Part shown: positions 36,301 to 48,300 of the stretch, piece after piece
Numbering within the stretch: position 1 is the stretch's first letter
How the letters are laid out: every line of letters begins with the position of its first letter
Assembly (NCBI RefSeq): GCF_035046485.1
Contig: NC_085136.1
Location: forward strand, 81,547,734 to 81,611,733
Length of the DNA stretch: 64,000 nucleotides
DNA from: Aedes albopictus
Taxonomy: Eukaryota > Arthropoda > Insecta > Diptera > Culicidae
Reading direction: 5' to 3'
The notes under the pieces: model-generated
Seen by the model: only the letters and a program-made list of their open reading frames with translations
The model's database searches: none
Told to the model about the DNA's origin: nothing
Program-made: the position numbers and the translations under genes

Positions 36301-39300
36301 CATCGTTCATTTAGTATAGTTTCTTTATTTCGTTTACTTAATTAAATACTGCGCGAGTGAAAGTGAAGCTGGGAAACGGTTTCCATGTGCCGTCGCTCGC
36401 TGGCAATTTGCTTTTCGTGGGCAAGATTGCAGACCATGGACTCACTGTGTCGTTCGAAAAGTCCGGGTGCAAAGTGTTGAAGAGAAAGGAAGTTGTTCTG
36501 GTCGGTCAACGGAACGGTGGCCTGTACCATTTGAAGCGATTTCCGTCACACTTCTTCAAGAAAACTGTTGAATTCTTGGGGTTCGAGGTGTCGAAGAATG
36601 GAATCCTGCCAAACGCGGTGAAGACTCGTGCCGTTGAAGAGCTCCCGATGCCGGAAAGTGTGCTCAGATACAACAATTTCTGGGACTGGTGGGATTTTTC
36701 CGGAGATTCATCCCACAGTTCAGCATCGTAGCTACATATACATACATTTATTTGTTCAACATCATTAATATATAATCAACAATAGTACGCAACTATACTC
36801 AGTTTGTGGCTGCCGTTCTCCATCCTCAGTCGCGCCCAATGCTCGCCAAGTCACGCTCCACCTGGTCCGCCCATCGTGCTCTCTGCTATCCACGCCTTCT
36901 TGTGCCAACCGGATCAGTTGCAAACACCAGCTTCGCAGGGTTGTTGTCCGGCATTCTTGCAACATGCCCTGCCCACCGTATCCTTCCGGCTTTGGCCACC
37001 TTCTCCGCCACACACCGTTCTCCTGCACACCACCGAAGATCGTTCTTAGCACGCGTCGTTCGAAAACTCCGAGTGCTTGTAGGTCCTCCGCGAGCATGGT
37101 CCATGTCTCGTGCCCGTAGAGGACTACCGGCCTTATTAGCGTTTTGTACATGGTACATTTGGTGCGTGGGTGAATCTTTTTTGACCGCAGTTTCTTCTGG
37201 AGCCCGTAGTAGGCCCGACTTCCGCTGATGATGCGCCTCCGAATTTCACGGCTCACGTTGTTGTCAGCCGTCAGTAAGGATCCGAGGTAGACGAATTCCT
37301 CCACCACCTCGAAAGTATCCCCGTCTAACGTAACATTACTACCCAGACGGATCCGGTCGTGTTCGGTTCCGCCTACCAGCATGTACTTTGTTTTTGAGGC
37401 ATTCACAACTAGTCCGACCTTTGCTGCTTCGCGTTTCAGGCGGGTGTACAGCTCTGCCACCGTTCCAAATATTCTAGCGATAATGTCCATGTCGTCCGCA
37501 AAGCACACAAATTGACCGGATTTTGTGAAAATCGTTCCCCGGCTGTTGAGCCCGGCTTGTCGCATCCCCAGACAACCAGTATTCGTATAAGATGTTGCAT
37601 AAGAATATAAAGGGGAGGCCTTATGCGTACATGCCTCCATTTAGGCGCATTTAAAAGGTACGCATATCGCCTCCACTTTAACATCTTATTAAACATCTTA
37701 TACGATCACTGGTTGACTGGGATCATACCTTCCAGAGCGATGTTGAAGAGTAGGCATGAGAGTCCATCACCTTGTCGCAATCCCCGGCGAGATTCGAATA
37801 AACTGGATAGTTCACCCGAAACCCTTACGCAGTTTTGCACACCGTCCATCGTTGCTTCAATCAGCCTAGTCAGCTTCCCCGGAAAGCCGTTTTCGTCCAT
37901 GATTCTCCATAGCTCTGCGCGGCCGATACTGTCGTATGCCGCTTTGAAGTCGATGAACAGGTGATGCGTTGGGACCTGGTATTCACGGCATTTCTGGAGG
38001 ATTTGCCGTACGGTAAAGATCTGGTCCGTTGTCGACCGGCCGTCGATGAAGCCAGCTTGATAACTTCCCACGAACTCATTCGTTTTAGGTGACAGACGAC
38101 GGAAGATGATATGGGATAGCACTTTGTAGGCAGCATTCAAAATAGTGATCGCCCTGAAGTTCTCACATTCCAAATGGTCGCCTTTTCTTGTGAATGGGGC
38201 AGATTACCCCTTCCTTCCAGTCCTCCGGTAGCTGTTCGGTTTCCCAGATCCTGACTATCAGCCGATGCAGACAGGTAGCCAACTTTTCTGGGCCCATCTT
38301 GATGAGCTCTGCTGCGATACTATTCTTACCAGCTGCTTTGTTGGTTTTGAGCTGGTCAATGGCATCCTTAACTTCCCTCAGCGTGGGAGTTGGTTCATTT
38401 CCGTCCTCCACTGCCCAAGCAACACACATGTTATAATAGAGTTACGACAGCGCAAGTTTTGGTTGTATAGAAGTTTATTTTACGTAATTTTAACATTGCG
38501 TTTAAATAACGTAAAATAAACTTCTATACAACCAAAACTTGCGCTGCCGTAACTTTTATATAACATGTGTGTTGCTTGGGTGCACTGGCGTCGTTTCTTC
38601 CGTTGCCGCGGGCTCCCGTGCCTACGTTCTCCACGCCGTTCAGGTGCTGATCGAAGTGCTGCTTCCACCTTTCGATCACCTCACGTCCGTCCGTCAAGAG
38701 GCCTTCGTCTTTATCCCTGCATATTTCGGCTCGCGGCACGAAGCCGTTGCGGGATGCGTTGAGCTTCTGATAGAACTTCCATGTTTCTTGGGAACGGCAC
38801 AGCAGTTCCATTTCTTCACACTCCGCTTCTTCCAGGCGGCGCTTTTTCTCCCGAAAGAGGCGGGTCTGCAGTTTCCGCTTCTGTTTGTAACGTTCCACGT
38901 GCTGTCGAGTCTCTTGCTGCAGCATTACCGCCCTCGCTGCGTTCTTCTCCTCCAAAACCGTTCTGCACTCTTCGTCGAACCATTCGTTCCGTCGATTCCG
39001 TTCCACGTACCCGATGGTGCTCTCGGCTGCGTCGTTGATGGTTGCTTCACTGTACTCCAGCAGTCCTCTAGAGGGGCCTCATCGAGCTCGCCCTCGTCTG
39101 GCAACGCGGCCTCGAGATTCTGCGTGTATGCTGAGGCGACATCCGGTTGCTTCAGTCGCTCTAGGTTGTACCGTGGCGGTCACCGGTGCCGTACATTGTT
39201 GATGACGGAGAGTTTTAGGCGCAGTTTGACCATCAGCAGATAGTGGTCGGAGTCGATGTTGGCGCCACGATAGGTCCTGACGTCGATAATGTCGGAGAAG

Positions 39301-42300
39301 TGCCGTCCGTCAATCAGAACGTGGTCGATATTAGATTCCGTCTGCTGTGGTGATCTCCAGGTGTAACGATAAGGGAGGCTGTGTTGGAAAAAGATGCTAC
39401 GTATGGCCATATTTTTGGAGGCGGCGAAATCAATGAGTCGTAGGCCGTTTTCGTTCGTTTGCTGGTGGGTGCTGAACTTATCAATCGTCGGTCTGAATTC
39501 CTCCTCCTGGCCTACCTGAGCGTTTAAATCTCCTATGATGATCTTGACGTCGTGGCTTGGGCAGCGATCGTACTCGCGTTCGAGCTGCGCGTAAAATGCG
39601 TCCTTGTCATCATCAGTACTTCCGGAGTGTGGGCTGTGCACGTTTATTATGCTGAAGTTGAAGAATCGGACCTTGATCCTGAACCTGTACATTCTTTCGT
39701 CGATCGGCCACCAACCGATCACGCGCCTCTGCATATCACCCATCACGATGAAAGCTGTTCCCAGCTCGCGTGTGTTGCCGGCCGCAGCTCTGGTAGATGG
39801 TATGATTACCTCTAAACGTTCGCACCATGGATCCTTCCGGAGACTCGTTTTACGATTTGGCATGCTGTTCTCTTTCAAGATAGCGGCTCCGTTATGGTTC
39901 ATTGCCGTGTGAGCCTTTAGTTTTAAGTTATTTTTATAATGTTATTTGAAAAGAAAAAGAGGTTTTGTGCTTCTTTGAGAAAGATTTCGTTTTTGAAATG
40001 CCGAAATCACTCAAAGGGGTTTTTCCCTCTTTCTAAATTTCAAGTTAAAATAAACAATAATAATAATAATAACCATGGATCCTGTCCAACACACCTCCTG
40101 CAGCGCTACGATGCCGAACCCGCGGTCCTTCAGTAGATCGGCGAGTATGCGGGTGCTCCCAATTTTTTTTTTCTTATCACCGATAGAGCAGTCACTACGT
40201 GCCGAAAATCCCGAGGAATGGCCACAAATAGTGTATTTAACTTGTCCGTATGCGATACAACTTCGAATGAAGTTGAGAGATCGGCAGTTCCACGTACCGA
40301 GTTTCCAATCGCAAGTCCTTTTTGTTCGCTGGAGTCGTTGCCGTTGGTCTCGGTTCGTATTATTCTGTTGCTGATTTTCCGCTATTTTACGGCTGGCTCG
40401 TAGGGCCTGACACCAACCCCTTACTTTCCGGAGGACCATAGTGCACAGTTGAGGTTAGAGTTCTTCCCTGGCTCTCGGACGTAGATCAGCCGCCCCTAAC
40501 ATGGGGATCAGACGCTGTTGTGAGCCGCTCCTCCTAGAGAACAGACGCTCAGGTTTGCCGAAGCATCGTAGCTGCGCCTCTCTTCTCTCTGCTGAAAAAA
40601 AAAAACTCGCTCCCTCGACCATCTGGTTTGTCTTGACCATATGCCCTTGATCGTGATAGTCTGCCATGAATGCTCGGTACTGCTCGTAGACGTTCGGGTT
40701 GTGTATCAATCGTCGCTCAACTTGTACAAATCTGCGCAGTGCCATCGTCTCGCTCTCGCCCAATTGATCGATGCTGTTCTTGAGTGGCAGTCCAACTTCG
40801 TATCGCCCATCTGGTAGTCTCCGACATGTCTCTTGGAAACTTCGTTCAGCAGCTAGTTCATCTTAGGTCAACTTTCGAGGCTCGGGAATGGCTTCCGTTC
40901 CCCAGAACCTGTTCATCTGTTCGCTCAACGCTTCGTTCGTCACGACTCCGCACATGTTCGAGGAAGATTGCTCTGCTCCCTGCTCGCTAACTGCACCACC
41001 AACTATCCATCCAAAAATGGTCTCTGGTGTAAACGTGTGATCATCTGTCAACGAAAACGATTGACCTGTGAATAGCTCATTGAACACTTGGATTCCTAGC
41101 AGCATATCGATTCGCCGCGATCGATTGAACGAAGGGTCTGCCAGTGCTACATCTGCTGGAATCTGATCGGAATCTATTTGGAACGACTTCATTAGCAGGT
41201 CGGTTGTGACCTTTTTCATGACCAAAAATTCCAAATTGAACGAGGCCTTGGTCAAGGTGGAGTGAATCGTTGCTCTAACCTTGTCTTTGATCAATTGAGG
41301 TGAGCCAGTGACACCAAGAATGTTGACATTCGCATTCGTTTTCGGTAGCTTCGAAACATTGACAAGTCGTGCTGTGATCAAATTATGCATCAAACCACAA
41401 TCGAGTAAAAATCGACACTCAATTGAGTTCCCATGAGCACCTTCTACAAGCCCGACAGCTGTGTAGAGTACGTATTGGTGTGATCGTGTAGTCGACGGAG
41501 AGACAGGACTGATCGCCGAGTTGATCGACGAGGGGGTAGGAGCAGTTGAAGATCGTTGTATGGGGTGCGAATCTGTTCGCCAACCACCAACATCTCTTGC
41601 AGAAGATGATGAGTTCGAATCGGATTCATGCAGCAACGTGTGGTGTCGACGACCACATTTACGACACGAGCTACCCTTGCATTCGTGCACGTAGTGCTTA
41701 TTGCTGAAGCAGTTCAAGCAAATACCTACAGTATCGGACAATAAAAACGCACCAAAGCCGTTTTCCCATACAAACTAGTCAACTTCAGATTACTATATCT
41801 CAGTTATTTCTCAACCGATTGTTTTCATTTTTCTGTGACGAACTACAAAACACTTCAATTTTTCAAAACTATTGAAAAAGTTCGAAGATAACTATTGATA
41901 CAAAAGTTACAGATAGGTTGAATTTTGACAATAAAAATGCACCAAGTCAAAAAATGTTATAGCAAAAAAATCTAAAGGCAAATCATGTTGGTCTCTTCAG
42001 AAAATTTATTCGTCATCACACAAGAAGCAAATTTGCCGAAGACACCATGATGATATGACGTAACCATTTTTTGTTATAAAACTTTTTGTCTTGGTGCATT
42101 TTTATTGTCAAAATTCAACATATCTGTAACTTTTGTATCAATAGCTATCTCCGAACTTTTTCAATAGTTTTGGAAAATTGAAGTGTTTTGTAGTTCGTCA
42201 CAGAAAAATGAAAACAATCGGTTGAGAAATAACTGAGATATGGTAATCTAAAGTTGACTAGTTTGTATGGGAAAACGGCTTTGGTGCATTTTTATTGTCC

Positions 42301-45300
42301 GATACTGTAGGTTCTTGATCTTGGCAAAGCGATCGTTTGGAGTTAGGTTCAGAAATTGGTCGCATCGATTCAAAAAGTGTGTACCTTTGCAAACGAAACA
42401 GGTGACGTTACCGAAGCTGGGTTTTTGGGTGTATGCATTTTCGGGAAAGGTTCTCACCACATGAGACCCAGAGCGTTCTGGTCGTAGACGCAAGGACTGA
42501 TTGGGCGCAGTATCTTTTCCATCTTGTTCGATGTTCTCCAGACAGCGGCAGCGAGATTTTAGGAAGTCCAACAACTTATCCCAGGATGGCAGGGCGTTGT
42601 CGGTCAATTGCAGCTCAAAATCCTTCCGAGTGCGAGCATCAAGGCGAGTGCAGACCAAGTGGATCAGAAACTGCTCCGAAAGAGGTTCGAGTTTTAATTC
42701 GAGGTTGGCTAAGGCTCGAATGTTACGCGTGACGTCATTTAGCAAATTTCGCAAGGCTGAACCAGCATTGCGCAGAGAGAAGTCTTCCCATATGACATCC
42801 AACAACGCCTACGCTCTGAAAAGGTAATTCACCATAAAAGCAAATTAATCACCTATTCTGTATTCGTAGAGAAGTCCCGGTTCAGCGTTTTGCGAGTTGT
42901 TGGAAGAATCCGCCATGCTGCCATTCCCGCAGCGCAAAAGCATCCCATGGTCCTACCGTCTGGTCACCCGTTCACACTGGCCTTGATCAGAGCGTACCAC
43001 GTCGAAATGCTCCACGCTCCTCAGCAAATGCTGCTAACAACGCTGCGACGACGATTTTGGGTCCTTCATGGGCGAAGCACTGTCCGACAAGTCATCCGAA
43101 AGTGCATCACGTGCTGAAGAGCGAAACCGATCTCCATGCAGCAACAAATGGGAGACCTACCGAAATCTCGTTTAGAGGGAGTGTACCCCTTCTTCAACAC
43201 TGGAGTCGACTTTTGCGGGCCAATCTACATTCGTCAACATAATAAGCGATCAACAGTCACCTATAAGGCATATGTAGCGGTGTTTGTATGCTTCGCTACT
43301 CAAGCCATACACCTGGAGCTGGTAGGAGATTTGACCGCAGATGCCTTCATTGCGGCCCTACACCGTTTCGTCTCCCGAAGAGGTAAATGCGCTAAATTGT
43401 TTTCCGATAATGGCCTTAATTTCGTCGGTAGCAAGAACAAGCTGAGGGAAATGTACGACATGCTCCAGTCAACCAAGCTGGACGACTTTTGTGCCAAATC
43501 AGCAATCGAATGGCACCTGATCCCACCATCCGCCCCACATTTTGGAGGTTTGTGGGAGGCCGGCGTACGCTCTGCCAAATACCACTTGAAGCGCATCACT
43601 GGAACCGCCAACATGAACTTCGAGGAATACACCACCGTCCTCGCCCGCATAGAAGCCCTGCTGAATTCGCGGCCAATAACCGCACTATCTGAAGATCCCA
43701 GTGACATCAGCCCGCTAGCTCCTGGCCACTTCCTGGTGGGTCGTCCGTTGACCGACATTGCTGAACCCAACCTAACGGACCGCAAAGAGACTACGCTTTC
43801 CCGATGGCAACGACAGTCCCAAATGGTACAACATTTCTGGGCTTGATGGTCGAATGATTACATTACGACACTGCAGAACCGCAACAAATGGCACAAACCG
43901 TTCCCTGTGAAGCTTGGACAGTTGGTGATCATCCGAGAAGAAAACCAGCCACCGATGAACTGGAAACTGGGGAGGATCGAACAAGTGTTCCCTGGACTGG
44001 ACGGACTGGTACGAGTGGCCGATGTACGATCTGGCGGCAAACTTGTCCGAAGGCCTATTGCGAAGCTGTGCCTACTGCCGGTGGACGACAACGTAGTGCA
44101 GCCTGACGACGACCTCCACGAAGACGAGAACGACAGCGAATAATGAGATTGAAAATTTCTAATTTCATTGGGGGCAGCATGTTGAGTGTAATAATTGTAC
44201 AACTCAAATACATATCTAGTTAGGTAGAAATAGTGTTTTGTAGAGTCTCTCAATTTGTGCAATAGTTGTCCTTGTCTCTCCATGTATCTATGTATTGTAT
44301 CAAATTACCGATATCACCCGAACCCGAAGACGATTAGGGCTAGCTAGGCGACAACCATTAAATAAACAGCTAATTGGTTTTTGACCACCGCACGATACGG
44401 TCGTTTTATTAAGTCCGTGTCTTTTTATACAGTGCCGTCCGAGTGTCCCGTTTTCCGTGGCCACAGTCCTCGTCGCGTGTGCAGCTATTTCGAAGAGTGA
44501 ACATATACATTGAAGCGGCTCAAAGAGCATTATGCTCGGTAAAATCGACCCTTATAGATAATCGTATATTTTGTGGTAACATATATTCCTGTCATTTTTG
44601 TTATATAGGTATTCATAACTAAGATTCTGTTAGGAGTATATTTTTTTACGTAGGTAATAAAAATCGATTCTACATCTCTATGATCGGTAGTGTAGCATGT
44701 CCCTGTTCAAAAAAGTGAATTAGGTTTATGTTACACATGTTTTCTATCATACGGCAGAAAACCAAAATTCGACTTATTATAAACATACGAAACATACTAT
44801 GTTTTGTCTAAACATGATTGAAAACAAGTCTTAAACAAGAAACTGCAAATGTTACTCTAATATGATATATAGAACATACTGAGCATGTATGGTAACAAAC
44901 AAAGTGTACTTAAATAGAACATACCCAACATAATCGAAAACAACATGCAAGGTTTGTTTGAGAATACAAAATATATTCTTTAATCACGGTGTGTTGTGTA
45001 GAACAACTTTATAATAAAAAAATAAGTAAGTCTGAAATTTTGCCCAGTGATACTTTGGGCCATTCCCTTTAATTTGCTGGGTCGGTTGAAAACATCTATC
45101 GGGGGGTCTAGAACAAAAATTTTTTTTTAAGGTTTTTCATGCAAAAACAGTTAAAAGCGCATATTGTAAATTATTGCATCTCCTACAAATATTCACAACT
45201 TTTTTGTCTTTGAGGATAGAACCATAACATTTTCAGGCGTTTCGAAGTAGTATGCGTAGATGACTGTGTGAAAATTTCATTAAAATATGTTGAATGGTTT

Positions 45301-48300
45301 TCAAATAATAGCAAAACTATCAAACGCATTCTAAAACACTAAGCTTAGTAGCAAAAGTCCAACAAAATATAATAATAAATGAAACATTTTTAATTCTAAG
45401 AACCTTGAGTCATTATGATGGCGGTATGTACTGTGAAAACTTGTTTTTCAAATAATGAACAATTCCATAGTCAAATACATGAAAGGAAAACACACACATT
45501 GCCATTATGTAGCTTTTGACTAAAGTATTAATTATTTATCTCATGAACGCGGTTTTGCGTATACATGTTTATTTTTTCCATTTTTTTAAATGATTAAGGT
45601 CTTAACTAAGTATCAGATTGCAAGCGAAAGGCTTTAGGAGAGCGTGGCGCAATAATTTGGATTACAAAAAAAAACTGTTTGTATTTTTTTTTCGAAAGAA
45701 ATAGATTTATGTTGAAAATATTCTACTAGTCAACGACGCCCTAACAATGATCACTCTTCCTCATGCTTGAAGGAAACCACAGAAAATATTTTTGAGACAT
45801 CATATGCAAATCGATAAGATTATTTAAACCATTGTTATCAAATTGTTTTACCTTGGCTTTATGCTGAACAGCCTAATTTTCATGCCTAATTTAGAAACAT
45901 TTTCAATAAGTACTCCGTTCTTTTAACTCTTCTTTCAGAACTTATTATCAGTTATTTGTTAATAAACGGTTGCATAAGTAATAAGCATCATATTGCTATT
46001 AAATTTAAAGACAAACCTAAGTTTAGGTCCAACAGCTATGTCAAATAGCGTGGAATAATCCGGAAACTATGTTTAGTACCGTAAAGTTGCCCTTGATCGA
46101 TTATTGCCCAACTGAATTCTGTTTTGATTTCAGTTCTCGTTATTGTGTCCTGTCTTGGTTTAATGTGGACTCATACCCACAACTTCAATGTTATTATGAG
46201 GTCTTTAACAGAGTTAACTTGTTTTTATTCATTGACTAAGGTGAAATACTATTTAATTTTGAGCTTGTAAACATTAATTCCTAAATAATTTAGTTTCTAT
46301 ACTTTTTCTTCGAAACAGAGACGTTTCCCAATCCTCGAGTGCTTTTCTTGGCTTACCAAATAACATTCAAATATTTTCTTTAGGGAAGGCCGACATGCTC
46401 AGCAATCATGATAATTGTGTTTATTATAGGATCCGTAATAGAGGCATACTACTTGTACTTGTGAACATGTATAGGGGAGACTGAGGAGACTTGATCCCTG
46501 GGGAGACTTGTTCCCCCCGTATTTGCTCGGAATCAAAAACATTTTTCTTCTAGCATATTTTTTCCAAAACTATTCCTGGACAAACGACTATGTTTTGGCT
46601 ACAAGTGATTTCGATTGTACATTGCATTATTTTTTAACGGCTGATGGTTTGTTTTCAGTTCTTCAGAAATCTTTTGGGCGATTCCGAAAAATCTCAATAA
46701 CTTTGTGAAAATTAAACCAAATCGTATCAAAATTTCACAGCACATAGTTAAAATAGAATACTTTCAAATTTATTTATTCAAATAAGGCTGTTGTTAACAT
46801 ATTTTAATTAATTCAGCTTAGTATACACAACAGTGACAAGGGGAGACTTGATCCCTCGAGGATTACACACACATTATTCATGTGAAAAATAAAATTCTAT
46901 TCGGAAGCCTCTATTTACTTGAAATTCTAGTCTATTCAACGATAAAATGTGTCAGATAATTATAACTTTAGTACAAACTAAGAAAAGGGGGATCAAGTCT
47001 CCCCATTTTGAAAATACGGCATATCCTTAAAAATTCAAGGAAATCTTACAATTTCAAACACTCCAAATTCATCGAAAATACAAGAAAACTCGAAAAGAAA
47101 ATGAATAGGAAGACTCTGGAATTATTTTCCCTTTAAATAAACCATGTGCTCAAAGGGGGATCAAGTGTCACCCATTTTTGAAAAATACATCATAAGACAT
47201 GCCTCCATAAAAACACAGTTTTGAAAACTTTAACAATAATTTAAAGGCCTTCTGTTGTGTATTAACTTGCAATAGATGTTTACCTGCCATTTTGTACGGA
47301 AATCGGATCTAGTTTTGGGGTTTTTTTTTATGTTTCAGGTAAATTAAGAAAAAGGGATCAAGTCTCCCCAGTCTCCCCTACGCAAAACCTCGTTCTTGAA
47401 ATAAATAATTAATACTTTAGTAAAAAGCTACATAATGACAGTGTGAGTGTGTATTTTCCTTTCATGTATTTGACTATGTATCTGTTCATCATTTGAAAAA
47501 CAAGTTTTCACAGTACTTCCATCATAATGACTCAAGGTGTTTAGAATAAAATATGTTTCATGTATTATTGTATAAAAAAATATAGATATTTTGTTGATCG
47601 TTTGCTACTAAGCTTAGTATTTTAGAATGCGTTTGATAGTTTTGCTATTACTTAAAAACCATTCAACATATTTCAATGAAATTTTCACACAGTCATCTAC
47701 GCATACTACTTCGAAACGCCTGAAAATTGTATGGTTCTATCTTCAAAGACAAAAAAGTTGTGACTATTTGTAGGAGATGCAATAATTTACAATATGCGCT
47801 TTAACAGTTTTTGCATGAAAAACCTTCAAAAAAATTTTTTGTTCTAGACCCCCCGATAGATGTTTTCAACCGACCCAGCAAATTGAAGGGAATGGCCCAA
47901 AGTATCACTGGGCAAAATTTCAGACTTACTTATTTTTTTGTTTTAAAGTTGCTCTATAAACACACCGTGTTAATAAGACTTCTAGAAGATCACTGTGCAT
48001 AAGTTTTAGGTATCATGAAAACGACATATCCATGACATAATATGTTTCGAGAAACTTCATAACAACTGCTGGAGGACAAAGTAAATATTTTGTTATTTCG
48101 GATTACTTGGGATGTTACAAGAATGCCGGACAACAACCCTGCAAAGCTGGTGTTTGCTACTGGCGTGGAGCGCAGAGAGCACGATGGGCGGACCAGGTGG
48201 AGCGTTATCTAACGAGCCGATGTTGGAGAGCTGCAGCTGCAAATCGAGTATTATGGCGGCAAATTGTTGATTCAGTGTTAGGTATCATGAATTTGATGTT

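Larger units (their letters stand above)
36737..40440 (-). mobile_element. non-LTR retrotransposon (endonuclease plus reverse transcriptase), near full length but broken
   Basis: On the minus strand, KLGTWNCRSLN and IVALQEVCWTGS begin an apurinic-type endonuclease. It continues with FNIINVHSP-like text, IIGDLNAQVG and SDHYLL. Reverse transcriptase follows, with KAAGKN, HHLFIDFKAAYDSI, GLRQGDGLS and FADDMDI as the catalytic variant of the YADD box. The 3' end (RWAGHVARMPDNNPAKLVFA) leads to a short untranslated region with AATAAATG near 36745. Frameshifts and two MITEs (37567-37721, 38414-38580) inactivate it. No RNase H is seen. The clade is unresolved. Relatives lie at 19805-20625 and 48117-48325. 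Confidence 0.88.

Noticed and set aside
36806..39243. Plus-strand frames over the LINE (for example 38539-39243)
   Set aside because: They are antisense shadows of the minus-strand endonuclease and reverse transcriptase.
43300..43785. Minus-strand frame over the BEL integrase
   Set aside because: It is the antisense shadow of the integrase domain, which has its catalytic residues in the plus frame.
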